From: Microvelia longipes
Lineage: Eukaryota; Arthropoda; Insecta; Hemiptera; Veliidae
Reading direction: 5' to 3'
NCBI GenBank assembly: GCA_018340805.1
Contig: JACMZG010001908.1
Span: forward strand, 31,051,394 to 31,115,393
Length of the DNA: 64,000 nucleotides
Shown piece by piece: positions 1 through 14,060 of the stretch. Position numbers and translations under genes: made by a program. Under the pieces are notes generated by a model. The model worked only from the letters and a program-made list of their open reading frames with translations. It made no database searches and was not told the DNA's origin. Numbering within the stretch: the stretch's first letter is position 1; each line of letters starts with the position of its first letter.

Positions 1-981
1 GAAGAAGAGGGAAGTTGGCAATCTAGCCATATAGGGTTATATTATGATTACCCTAGATTTGTTTACTTTTTCATAGAACAAATGCAAAAGTTCCTTTATA
101 AAATGACATGCATATCTTAAAAGTTAGTAACATCAGTAGTAATTCCTAACTTCATCAGTGGAAGCTAACACCTCTTAACATTTATAACTCTATGATGTCA
201 CCTTTACTAGGGCAATTAATTTTAGCATAGTTAGTATTAGGTCATTCATAGTCAAAATTACTACTCTAATTGGACCTAAAATATGTATGGTAAACAAAAT
301 ATGTCATTGTGTTAGGGGCCCTGAATTGAATTTAACCAGTTTTGGAGTTAATAAACCACTCCAAACTAGGGTTCCCATGTTTAAATCTTAGTACTGGCAA
401 TAATTTTTTATTGTCATATCTACACAATTCTTGCATAGATGTTTACAAGGCTATTTTGTAGTTAAGGTGAATTTTCTTTGCAATGCATGCATTTTTGCCT
501 TATAATTAATTTCTTGCTCAAGTTTCTAATTTATGTCTTATAATCTGAGCTTTGCTTGTTAAATTTTTTTCTGGATTTTTAAAGAAACTGGACTTCTAAG
601 ATTTGCATAAACTGAGCATTATATAAGTGCAAATAATACTGTACAAAAATTAACCTTGGGAAGGATGCAAACCCTAGGTTATAACTGAGAATAGTGTTGT
701 GCTATATCGATTCTTGAATATGACCGTATTTTTTTTATTACTATTTCGGTAACTATAACTGCTTCTACTCAAGTGAAAATTATAATTTTTCACCTACTAT
801 GTATTTGTAGCTTAGTATAAATACTAACATAAAATGCATGCTTAAGTCCTCTTGGCTCATTAGGGTATTCACCCTTTTTCGTTTAAAACTACAGATTTTT
901 TAAAATACAATCCCTACGAATTAAGCATTTCTTCCTAGAAGAACATTTGATGTATTATCTTGCATTTTTATTTTTTTATAG
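1..981 (+). other. Intron of the CECR2-like gene (left part cut by the window edge)
   Basis: This AT-rich stretch has no open frame resembling the missing N-terminal part of CECR2 (the residues that precede the first visible exon). It ends in a T-rich tract and the acceptor AG at 980-981. I read it as intron. The 5' exons and promoter of the gene must lie to the left of the window. Confidence 0.7.
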
Positions 982-3319
982 GAACTCGAGGAAGCTCTTT
1001 TAACAGATGGAGTTGAAATAAGCGGTAGTACATTATTACAGGAATTAATAGTTCGTTTGTTGAGTGGCTGTTTTATTAACAATGGCATCTCTGTATCTAA
1101 TTATCAAATGTACCTTAGGCGCTTGTTTAGGACAAGATGCAAGGTGAACCTTTTTTTAAAAATTTATTTTTGTGTCGTGTAAATTGAGTAGTTTTGTTCA
1201 TTTTTGAATAATAGTGTATAAAAAGTTAATTTTTGGTAAAGTGATTTATTACTCTAGTAGCCTTATGTCTTATGGTCTATTGTAACTGAAATTGTTTATA
1301 TATTTGAGCAATGGAAACAACCCAAAAAAATTGTATAGACCATAATTTTTTTCACTCATTATTATTATTATTTATTGAAGGGATTTTACTAAACTAAGTA
1401 ATTATAATTCTTTTGTAAAAAAATGAATGCCAGATAATTCCATATCAAATTTATTTAGCATATTTCTTCCACTTAGTTAAAAAAATTCTTCCGCATATTT
1501 CTTCCACTTTTTTCTTCTACAAGTTAAAAAATTAACTTGTTTTTATTTGCTGATATTAATGCTCAACTATCACTTTTAATTTTAGGAACAAGGTAGAAAG
1601 AATCCTTTCAACTCTGATGTAGATTTCCAGTGTTTACCTCTTAGGACAAAAGTTGAGATACTTCATGCACTTTGTGATTTTAGACTAGATGCTGAAGATG
1701 TTGTTGATGTACTCAAGGTAACTGCTATCAATATAAGAACTATTTAATTGATGATCTTTTAAACACCAGAGGTCCAAAGTTCACAGCCTGGGTTGAGCTG
1801 TCAGTTTGCATATACTATTAGGGTTCAAAAACACCTGAGTTATTTCTACAGGGCATTTCAATCTTATTTCAATATCTTCCACCTGAGTATAACCCCAATT
1901 TTACTACTACTAATTAATAAAACTGTTTAAATTTTACTAACTAGTGAAATTAAATTATCGAAACCCCTTACAACTTAAAACCTATAATATAACTATACTT
2001 AGAACGGCTTTTGGAAATAGTGCCATCGGGTACTGGGTACCTCTAAACTTTTGCTCATCTCATCATATTTGCTACTCTCATCCTCCCAACTTGAGACTTC
2101 CGAATATTCAGTCCTCAGAATATATAAGCCGTTAAATTTATAATTGTTGAATATTCAAAATTAAGAAATTTTTGTGGGTTAAAGACGTCATTAAAAATAT
2201 TTTTCGGATAGCCTGAAAGTTTTAACTCTAGCATAAATACACTGGGCGCTATGATGATAACAGACACACACAGACAGACAACTTTGTGAAAACCACTTAA
2301 GGGCCTTAAAAACCTATATAGGAAAAGTATTGTGTTGAAAGTATTGGTATATACCTATGGTATAAATGAGGAAAACTGAAAAGTGTTTTTAGGATACTTA
2401 TTATTATTTAATAAATTTCAGCAAAAAAAATATGAAGCCTAAGTTGAACTATTTTTTTTAAAAGAAATATTTGTTTCTTTAATTTGTTTTACTTAAATAT
2501 TTAAGTTTTTTAGTAAATTATTTGTTCTATTGCCATTTTATTTCAAGTGGTTGGTAAGATGGACAAAAAGGGGGGTCCAAATTTGATGAAATTAGATTTT
2601 TGTGCAAGTGATTGTGATTTATCAGGGAATTATACAAATTTATTTGTTCTGTTAATTATTCTAGTTTATTACAGTGATTTGTTTTTAAAATATTGAATCT
2701 GATTATGGTTGATGAAATAAAAGTAACAGACTTATTAAATATACTATAATTTTTCAAGCTCTCTTGCAAATTATAGAGCTGCTTCGCCTAAATTTATAAC
2801 CTTATAAACTGAAAAATTAGCAATATGGGGGGAAGTAATCATAGGGACAGAAGTTTGCCAAGTACCATTTATCTATAATGGAGGTCCGCGAGGCTCAGAA
2901 GTTTGCATACCCTGATTTATGTGATATACAAAAGATATCATACTATAGCACCTAGTTATAATCAGTTTACTACATAGGATAATAGTGTTAAGGAACCAAT
3001 GTGGTTAGGCTGGTATAAAATTGTGGGCGTGGTTCAACATCCAGGACTACCTCTACCTCACATTATTTTCATATGCTGTCAACTGATTATAACGTTGTGT
3101 GATGATTTTGCACTCTAAGTGTATTGAAGTATTACTTCTATTCTCCTTTCTAATAATTGTATGCTATTATTTTGAAATTATAGTTGTTTTTTTTTGTGTA
3201 TGTTCCAGAATCTTGACTCAGACAGTCTTCGAGTGCATCCCCTTGGCTATGATAGCCTTAAATCTGCTTACTGGTACTTCTACGGCACCAGACTTTACAG
3301 GGAAGATTTCCCTAAGAGA
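982..3319 (+). other. CECR2: CECR2 exons encoding the DDT/WHIM-type N-terminal region
   Basis: Three phase-0 exons (54, 44 and 37 codons) encode the helical N-terminal region of CECR2. Recognisable pieces are [53 protein letters not shown] and [11 protein letters not shown]. In DDT-type remodeller subunits this region contacts the ISWI ATPase. Conservation with vertebrate CECR2 is the highest of the gene outside the bromodomain. Confidence 0.88.
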
Positions 3320-6300
3320 GTAAGTTATTAATACCTTTTAACAAATTTCAATTAGAAATAATGATAATTTAATATTTCTTTGACTTCCCTGAGAATCATT
3401 TTATGCTCTGAGAATCCTTTAAAGTTTATTCCTCATTTTTATGTTTGATTCAAAATATATTTTGTAATTGATCATGATATGAAGTTTTGTTTGCATCGTG
3501 TCAAAGAACTAATATGATTGATGTTTTTCCCTTAAATTATTTATCTTGTCTGTAAATCACCAGCTCATGTGGCGATAGTAACTTAAACAATGTAATTGTG
3601 TCAATTATTCATGTTTTGCAAAACTCAGTAGTATCGAGTGATACATAATAACTTGAGTTATTGGATTTTCATTATTATATATTGGTTGATTTTTAATTTA
3701 ATTTTTTAATTTTATTCACCCTTCTTGCTTATCATTAACTTTAATGATAATTTATTATTTTCTTTCAGAAAAAGAGAAGAGTAAAAGATGAGGGTAAAGG
3801 TAAGAGGAAAGGAGGATTGAGTTCTGACGATGGAGAAGACAGTAGTGATAATGGAGGTACTGTGGGAAAGTGGCAGGTTATCTGCTATACAGAGGCTGAC
3901 TGGGAGAGAGTCACTAAATCTTTCTCTCATTCCAATTCTAAAGAAGAGCAAGCTCTTTATTCAGTAAGTTGTTTTTGTTTTTTGTACTTTTTAAAGTTAA
4001 TTGCATTAATCATTACAAGAAAAAAATCGGGTACAGGTAACCTCGGAATTTTTTCTCATTACATTGCTATTAATAAGAAGATTTAAATTGTTGACAATGA
4101 GAGATGATTTCTATTCAAAGGACAAACTTAAGCTGTAGAAAATCTCTTTGCTCCATTATTATGATCAAAAACTTAATAAAGACCAACAAATCTCTAAAAT
4201 CTCAGCTTATTAATTGTACATTAGATATTTAACTAATATTTTAATAAAAGACCAACGTTAAAAAATAACTAATTAACATGCTGTTTAACAGGTACTAATT
4301 ACTCTTTCTTGGGTGAGAATATTGAGATACGAATGAGCTATACTTGTGCTAAAATTTATGAAAAACTTTTGTTTTTAGGATAAATTTCTTCGGACCTACT
4401 AGATTACTGTAGTCATTAAGAGTGTGTTAATTAGTAACTGAAGTAATTCAAAATTACTATTTATTGTGTTACTCAGGTTCTTTCTGATGATTTCCTTCCT
4501 GAAATCCCTCGGTTATTTGCCGAAAAAGAAAGACTTCAGAGGAAGAGAATGGCCGAGTCTGCTCAAAGACGAACTTCGTCCAGGATAGAAAAGCTTAAAA
4601 AACAAGCTCAAGAAGACGAGAGTAAGAGAATGGAACAAGAGGCTATTGCTGTTAGGGAGCAGGAGGAAAGGGAAAAAATGCGGAGACTTAAAAGAGAAAG
4701 GAAAAGGTGAGTTGCATTAATAAAGTTTATTTATAGAATGTCGGATAAGATAAAAATATAATACCCTCAATATTAGCTTTGTGAAAATGACTTTTATCTT
4801 CAAAAAGGTTTAAAATTAAGCTTGTAGGAGACTGAAGTAAGTAATTTAATCCTTTACCACAAGTACCTCCTTAGCAATTTTGCAAATAGTAGCCCTAAAT
4901 CTACAGATTAAGAATAATTAAGGTTGGTAGCAACATTTAAATGGATATTCACTTCATTATTCTATTACATATGTAATTAGATTAATTAATTATTATTGTA
5001 ATTTTTGTTTTATTAAGTTTAATTAAATGATTACCTATACTTTTTTGTAATTAGTTTTTATAATTAAAAAGGATCATATTTTAGATAAATTATTATTAAG
5101 CTAGTAGATAATATTTCATGTTTATGTTATGCTAAATTGTGTTTAATTTATATTAAAGTAATTGTTAAAATTGTATTGGCTTGCCGAGAGTCTCTTTTTT
5201 CTTCATGGGACCTACCTCATATTTGTCTATTCTTGATTAATAATTTGCTAAAACATGAGATTAAAAGTTCAAAGCTGGATTAAATGCAGTTATAGATAGC
5301 TTAGTTTATAGAGCATTCAGCAAGCTTGGTGGTCTGAATCTCACCATCATTTTAACTTTCTTATTGCTTCAAAAGACTTCTTTGACCTAAAAAAGGTTTT
5401 TATTTTGTAAAAACAAAAATGTCTAGTTTTCCTATGATTTGAAGGTATACTTTTTTTGTTTCTCCAAAAAAATATTTTCACCTAAAATAAATTTTGATCC
5501 AATAAAATCCCTTAAGTTAAATTAGGGCATCTATCCCCAGTAAAATCAAAACAATTTGAAATAGCAATTGACTATAAATGTCTTGCAGAAATTATTTTCT
5601 TCATTATAGCATATTCCTCAATTGTTTTTTTTTAAATAAGAAAAGAACGACTTCAATTCTAAAATGTTTTTAACAGGAACACTATATATCAATCCATTTG
5701 GATCATCTTCAGAAAAGACTAAAAACAAAAGTACAAAAATATTAATTCTATTTCAAAACTATTTATACTGTTAATCATAATGCCATATCTCTTTTTATTT
5801 CCATTATCCCTGTTTTTCACAGGAGGGAGAGGCGAGCTCGTCATAGATCTGTTTCATTTTCTGATGACTCCAGTGATAATTCCCTACAAGACAGACCATC
5901 AGGTGGAGGCTCTGTCGGAGGCAGACAGACCAACAATTCATTGGCTTCAGCTACTGGACAGATTTATATTCAACAGTCTAAACAGAAAGTTAGCACATCT
6001 CATCTGTAAGTATCCATTCTATTTATTTATATGTTTTATCCCATTGTAGATTGTTTGATAAGTTTTTACTGGTGACCAGAAAAAATAGAATAAAATAACT
6101 GTGACGCTTCACTGGTGTTACATCAACCAAAATTATTTTTTTCTATTTTTATTTTATACATACATCCAATGTACTTACAGACACTAAATACTTATTTATT
6201 ATTGAAATTTGTAGATACTTAACCATGGACTTTGAATATAAACATTGCTTTTCCTTCTATTATTTGAGATAAGGAAGCACAAGTTGGCGTTAGTATGTAC

Positions 6301-9300
6301 AGATGGGTTGATGCATCTGCACGTTTCTTGTGAACTTGATACAGGTTAAGTGGTTGAATCAATTTCTACAGTTAGGACTGTTTATATTTATGGCAAAATT
6401 GTACATTATGCCTTAAAAGGGTGACAATCATTAACTTTCTGCAAATAAAAAAATTGAATTATTTTTTCCTTAAAATTACTTTTAGTGTTTCAAAGTGTTT
6501 TAATTTAAGTCCAACTAGAGCTAAACCACTATTGTGATTTGCTTAGTTCTTGAAATTTCTTAACTCAAAGTGCTTAGTTTCATATTTGGTCTGATTGTTA
6601 TAATCTATATATTAACTTTTTTTTAAATCACACTTTTACATAAATAATTAATGTTAAACTGAGGTATAAACTGCCTAGTATCTAGAATATGTTTGACTTC
6701 TTTTTATGGATTGAAATTACTTTTATTTCTATCTAGCCTCTTGTTTGAAAATCTAAATAAATTTCACCTGCAGTAATAAACTTATCAAACATTTTGAATT
6801 AATGTGGGAGCTAATATGGCTTCCACTACCTGCTTCTACTCTACTTGCTATGTAGGAAACTGATTAGAATGAAATGCCTGTGCATGTTTTTCAGATCCTG
6901 TTATCGATTGCGAAGCCGATGCTAAAATATAAACTAAGCTAATTTTTAAAACATTTTATTTATATCAATTCACTAAAAACTTTATATGTATTATCAAGTT
7001 TTATTTGTATACATTTTTTTTATTTAAATTATAATTATTTTTTTTATTTTTCCACATTTTTATTTTAATTAGTTTGTAAAATGTTTGAGTATTAACCCTT
7101 TTTCCTATCCAAGTTTATTTGTAGTTCTTATTTTAGTAGGGTATTAAGAATTTATAAATATTTAAAAAAAACCCGGCTTGAACAAGCTTGGGTGGCTGGT
7201 TTAAGGGGTAAAGTGAGAGGTGCATGCCTGTCAGTTTAAATAGTAAATTATGCTATTTCCACAAGTAGCCAATGTTTATTCTTTGCTAAGTCTAGGTTGA
7301 GAGGGAAGTGAAAGTGAGTGCTTATAATTATTAGTAAACATTTTCGTTAATTAACTTCCTGCTTCGGTTAATAGATCTACAGCTGGCAAGTTATCTGTTT
7401 ATCTATTTATCATTAGCAATCATTGGTTTATTATCTATTTAGCAAGAACCTTTATATTGGACTGTACAAGCGAAGTTAAAATCTTATTATTTCAAAAATA
7501 ATCAGGTTAATTATGAACTTAGTATTAATTGTGAGGGGTGGTGTAAAACTATGAAATGCTACTATAAGCCATGTAAACATAAGTATTGAAGACATAAATG
7601 GTATTCAATAGGTTTGCATGGACTTGTTGCTTAAATTTATGGATGGCAGGGAAATTGAGTTTTTCAATCGATGTTACAAATTTTCTTTGGTAAAAAATAT
7701 GCCCGAACTTACCAAAATAACACTTAATTATTTTTAATTAACAAATTTTGCTTATACAATTTTACCAAGGAGACTTGTTTTGTTGCTTTTGGCAACTAAG
7801 GCACTTATTATAAGCCAAATGACTCGTATTAACCTGGTAATACTGAAATCATATACAAATTTGTATAGTTGTTGTAATTAAACTAGACTATATGCTAAAC
7901 CTGCGATAACCCGCAAATAAAAAAAAAATTTGTGCTAATTGTTTAAACCCTCTGTCTTTATTTAGTAAGAGTGACTTAAAATGTAATGAAGTACGCTTTT
8001 TGCACTATTAGTAGGTATTATTTATTTACAAACTTACTAATTACAATAAATATATACTAATAAATACTAATTACAAACTACAAATTACTTTAATTTATCT
8101 CTGACAACAGTGATAATTGTTGAAAAGAACTAGTATAGAAGGAGTACCCTGTGTACTTCTCAGAGAACTGGGATGTTGGGTTAGAGACTAGTTGCTGCCA
8201 AACTAACTAATCTAAATTATATATTTTTATAAATGTTAACTATAACATTTTTAGGATATAATAAAGCAATGTTAAGAAAATACTTTTCATTGAAATAATT
8301 TTAAAATAATAATATTTAAAACAATAATAACTAAAAATAACTTTAAAATAATAATGACTTTTCTATTAAAATTTTCATTTTTTTAAATTAAAATTATAAT
8401 TTTTGTTTAGTTTTTTTTATAAACATTTTATTTGTTAGTTGTATAGTTGTTAAATTTAACTTATAATCATCATGAATTTATTTAAAATATTGTTGTAAAA
8501 AAATGTTTTTAACATTAATCTCTAAAATACTATTTATAAAAACACTATTTTCTGGGAAATTCATTCAATATCTTAAAATCTAAAAAAAATATAGAATCCT
8601 TTTTTTTATGTTAGTTAGTAGTAATTAAAATGTTGTAAAAAAGCTGTGAATATAATCGTCTTAATGTTTCTAAAGTATTTTATAGAATAGACTAGTCCAT
8701 TGCTTGCACATTATTGTTTCAAGCAGGTCAATTGTGCTTCTGCAGTATTATATAGAATAGAATAGTCCTTTGCCTGCACATTATTGTTTCAAACATACAA
8801 AAAATATTCTGAAGTATTTTGTATTGTAGTATTATAGTCCATTGCAGCTCATTATTGGTTTTCAAAGTTACAAATTTTTTTATTTTATGCTATAAATATT
8901 TTTGGTTTTCATATATTTTAACATTTTATCAAAGTGGTTGTGAAGATATAAGTATATTTTAATATGAGATACGTTAGAGCCTGTAGATTTCATGTTAAGG
9001 TCTATGTACAAGCTTTCCACAAAATAAAGGTCATCCTCAGTACCTACAAACAATAACGAACAAATAAATATAATACAATTTGAAACAAAAAGTAAAAATG
9101 GTCTCTCAAAATTTAAGAGAGATTAAATAACAGACAAAACATTTAAGAGTATTGGAATAAAAAATTACTAGTGAGAAAAAATATTTTTTTCCTTATTAGT
9201 CTAGAAGTTAATTTTTGAATTAACCATTTTAACTTCTTCTTTCTTATTGTATTATATTTATTTTATCATCCTCTTGTTTTTAGGTACTGAGTATGACCTC

Positions 9301-12300
9301 AATTCGGTTGAAAGCCGGTTTTACTATCATTATTTGCTTAAAACTATATTTGTGGATAGGCTTTTATTTGAATCCTTGTATTTTATGTTTGTTGTCTTAA
9401 GGTTTTTCTTAATTTTTAAAAGCAGTTGTTTTTCAACATTTATTTGTATGATTTAGTTTTCGGCGCACAAGGGAGGACTTAATGACGGGTCTTTACAAAG
9501 TATTAGATAAATTAAAAACTCATCCTGATGCCTGGCCATTTGCTGACCCTGTTGAAGAGCAGTATGCACCCAGGTAAGATTGGCTTAATCCTTAATAATT
9601 AGATGGTGCCTCATCACCAAGCCTTTATTTTTAAAACTGTATAATTCAATATTAAGTGCCAGGAAAGTAGAATTTCCTGATCTATAAAAATTAAGTCAGG
9701 TTAAGTATTATTTGCCTAAGAAGATAAAGTTACATTTAAAATAAATGTGATTTTGTTTGCAACTCTCTAGGTTGGGAAGTACTATTTTCCCTGACTGTTA
9801 AAGTTACATTTGAAAATTTGATTTATTTAAATTGGTTAATTTATATAATAGTTCTCTTTGTTTTCAAAGTTTAATTTTATAGAAAGATTTATATTAAATA
9901 CACTTATATTATTATTATTAATAACTATAAAACACAGAAATGATAATAATTACCAAATCATATTTATAAATTTAATTTTGAATAATAATTTGAATTTACT
10001 TGTTAAACCATTTTAAAGTTTAAACAGAAAAATAATTATAGTGACACATCCCTATTTTTTCAGTCTCAGTTTTGCATCTGCAAGACGAAAAGAACAAAAA
10101 ATCAGGGATTAGAATGCATGATAATTATAGAAGTAAAAATGAAGTTACTCTGTAACATGAATACTTCATGAGTATAGAAATTAAAATAAATTAATTTTAT
10201 AGATATAATACATAAGGTTTATTTATATAATAACATAAATTATATGACAAGAATAGCATAAACATTATAATTATTAGTAAATGTAATAGAACTAAAGAAA
10301 ATAAATAAAAACATATTAATAATATTCTGCCTTTGGTCTAAATATTAATTTCACATTTTAAGTAAAATGTCCAAAACAAAATGCATCTTTTATTTATTTA
10401 TGAATTTAAAAAAAAATCTATTTAGTAATAGTTACTTTAATGTGAGAATAAAATGAAGGGAATAAAAATCATTATAGTGTGAAATATTGGGCAATTTAAA
10501 CCATAAAGTTAAAGAAAAAGAAAAAAATCATATTTCTTCACTTTTAAATATTTAGGAAAACTCCTAAAATTTTGTGAAACTTATTCTGCACAATCAGTAA
10601 ATTCTTAGGTGTTTTTTAATGTTCTTGAAAAAGTCAGTAGATACATTTTCTCAAAGTCATGTCTTTAGTATGATTACATTTTGGTTATAATTATATTAGT
10701 TAGATGTATGTAAGTGTTTTTATTTATGTTGTGTATGTGTATAAATAGAAAAAAATATAGTTGATAAATAGTATTGTCAAGTTGGCAATATTTAATTACT
10801 TAACTCTCCTATCTTTATCTGATCTCCATTACAATAAGATATCCTTGGAAGGGTAAATGGTTTTTTTAAAAGCAATAGAAAATATATCTATACTTCTTCT
10901 TTCTTGCATAAGCATTTTGTTATGTTCTACTAATATTTTGTTAAGAAATCAATTTTTCAGTCCTCTATTCCCATTTTGGTTACTTTTCCGTAACTGAGTG
11001 CCAATAACCCTCTCTAATAGCACTCAAACTATGAATAGAAAACAGTAGTTAAGGTCAGGTTTGATTTTTTTGAACTTTGGCTTTAACTAATATTTAGAAT
11101 AGAGTTTAAGGACTAATCTTCGAGCTGTTTTCTTAAAAAAAATCAAATCATGTTTCTATTATATTTTTTATAGAAATGCTTTTTCTTTCTCCTAGGTATT
11201 ATTCAGTTATAGCCAGACCTATGGATCTCCAAACAATGGAAGATAAATTGGATAATGGTGAATACGGATCTTTACAACAGTTTAGAGAGGATTTTCAACT
11301 TATTGTTGATAACTGTAGGCAATATAATGGATCTGATAATGGTCAGTTCATTTTTTCTTATAAAGGAAAAATATATACATTATAAGTTATGTTTATTTGA
11401 TTAGTTGATGGTTATTGGTTTTATAGTACAATGATGCTATCTTGAGAGACACATTTTTTCAATGCGGGTTTAAGGTCTCCTAATTTTTAATAATCTCAAA
11501 AATAAATTATTTTTGTTATTATCATAGAGGGAGGATAAGGTATTTCCAAAAATGAATATTTAGAATTGAAGAGGTTACATTAAAGAATAAGGTTACATTA
11601 AGACATATATGTATATGTCTTATTACAAGAATTATTTATAGTAAGAATGATGCCTTATCATCATCACAAGGCAGCATTTAATCTCTCTACTAATAAAGTT
11701 ATATTACTGAATAACTTGTTCTTAATAAGCAAGGAAAGCCCTCTGACATAATAATAGTCAGCATGCTGATGATAGCTTTAAGCTGAAGTCAGATCAAGGA
11801 TATTCATATCTAACAACATTTATTGCGGATTCTTCAATGGATATTCTTTCACTTACATGGAAATAATATCTTTTGTAGACGATACTTTATTATACTTTAG
11901 GGGACTTAACTGGAATCAAGTTTTTTCTAAAGCCACTATTGGTCTGGCTGAAGTAAAATCTTGGTTCGACGACAACTTACTGACAATGAACTTAAAGAAA
12001 ACTAAGTACATTTGTTTCTCACTTCGACAAACGCGGACAGCCTCCCATGCACTTAAATTAAAACTGCACCAACAACTTTGTATTTACTCGACGCAGTTAC
12101 TGACACAGACGCGGCAAAATACAAGTATCATTTTAATACAGACTGCAAGTGTTATAAAATAGAAAGAGTTGACAAAATTAAATATTTAGGGGTTATTGTT
12201 GACAATCACTTGAACTGGAAAGCTCATACTATAGAGGTAGTAAAACGAGTCAGAAAAACCATGTATGCTTTCATCAGGGTCAGAGACTTCGCTACTAAAA

Positions 12301-14016
12301 GAACTTTAAAAATGCTATACCACGCACTGACTGAATCAGTTTTAAACTACTGTATCCTAGCTTGGGGAAGTGCTGCGAGCACTTACCTTAAAGTGCGGAA
12401 GTCGCTCAAAAAGCAGTTTTAAAAATAGCACTTAAAAACCTGTGTTGTATTCCTCAAAACAAATTTTTAAAGACTTTAATGTATTACCTGTGGAACAATT
12501 ATTCAAAAAAGCTGTTATAATAAAATATTATCAAAATGAAAACAAACAAACACTACACCATACTTACCTGACAAGAACACAACAGACTAACTATGTACTA
12601 ACACTTTATGTAAGACTGATAAGAAACAAAAACACCCAATATACCTAGGACACTTTACTACAACCAACTACCTAACTCTCTACAAACTATTCAAAATATT
12701 AACACATTTAGAAAAGAAATCAAAACCTACTTACTGGACCAATATCTTAACTCACAAGACTAACTAACTAATTGACTCGAAGAATAACCTGATAACCACT
12801 TGAATTTATTTATATATAGACAAATAATGTAATAATATGAAAAAGGACAAAAAAAATTCTATAAAAATATAAATATAAGATATGGAGAAGAAACTCGAGG
12901 CAGAGCCCTCGCTCTAGATGAGCTTTACATCTACTGAGGGCTCTCACCAAATGAAAAACAGTTAAAAACAATTAAACTTAAATCTTTTTTATTAATATAA
13001 AAGAAAAATATGTTTTGTAAAAATATTATGTTATAATTTTTTGGTGAAAATAAAGAATTATTATTATTATTTTATATTTAGCTTTAAATTACATTTTTGC
13101 AAGGACACAATTTTATCCTTTTTCTTAACTTTTAGAGTAAGTTTGCCTTCATAATTGTGTATAAATTTATTTGAAGTCTATATGGATTATTATTATTTTC
13201 TGTTTAGATTACACAAGAATGGCCAACAGACTACTGAACACGTTTATGAATCTCATTGATAAATATTTAGAAGCTGAGGGTAGTACGCAAGATGAAGACT
13301 CGGATGGTAATAAGAGAATAAGAAGAAGCAGGCACACGTCAGAACTGGACTCTGATGATGACTTGTCTGATGTCAGGGATAGAGTTAGATCTGAAGATAA
13401 ATCTGGTAAGCATTTGTCTTCTTTGTAATATGGTCGTTAATACATGATTTGTAATATGGTGCCATGATTACAAAGCTTCCAGCCTAATGCTAAAATAATG
13501 ATGTTCAATCATGAAAAATGTATCAAATACAAAAAATATTTGAATTATCAATTCATGCTTCTTCTTTTAAACTGTGACAATTGGGGAAATTTTATTAATA
13601 TAAGTATCTTATAGCCCTTTACTCAATGTTTTTATTTCTTTTGATATATTTAATGGTTATGGTCAGGGGTGACTAAGACTTTAATTTGATGAGTCAAACA
13701 AACTTTTACTGGTAAAGGACGATTTTCCTTCCACAAATAAAGACTTATTTACAATTATGCTCAATGTTTCTATGGTATACCACACAGTTATAATAAGTTG
13801 ACAGCATAGGAAAATATTGTTGTAAAACCAATGAGATTGGTTTTACAATTAATTACTCTTAAGTTATATACTATAATTTTAGGTCTATAAAGCTCAGTGA
13901 TCTGTCTCTAAGTAATTAGTTCATTACGTTAACTCTTGCATTTATTTCTAATATTACTGGGTAAAACCTTGGACTGTTCCCTTCCCTTTTTATTGCAAAA
14001 GTCCAAACTTTGTGAT

Positions 14017-14060
<44 letters not shown>

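Larger units (their letters stand above)
9457..13405 (+). other. CECR2: CECR2 bromodomain exons
   Basis: Exons 9457-9573, 11196-11341 and 13208-13405 encode one bromodomain. The first gives [17 protein letters not shown] with the WPF shelf at 9533-9541. The second gives the [11 protein letters not shown] helix and CRQYN, whose Asn (11326-11328) is the acetyl-lysine-binding residue in the family. The third begins [13 protein letters not shown] and continues into an acidic tail. Both key features are present, so the domain should bind acetyl-lysine. The split of this domain across introns holds a LINE insertion in the second intron. Confidence 0.92.

Noticed and set aside
5286..5345. tRNA-like stretch with TAGCTTAGTTTATAGAGC
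   Set aside because: The B-box region (GGTCTGAATCTCACC) is poor and no cloverleaf could be drawn. At most an old SINE trace.
8673..8865. Possible CRISPR-like array
   Set aside because: Only three diverged tandem copies with no spacers, in a eukaryotic intron.
11857..12648. Three consecutive short forward frames as possible host genes
   Set aside because: Together they are pieces of one broken LINE reverse transcriptase.
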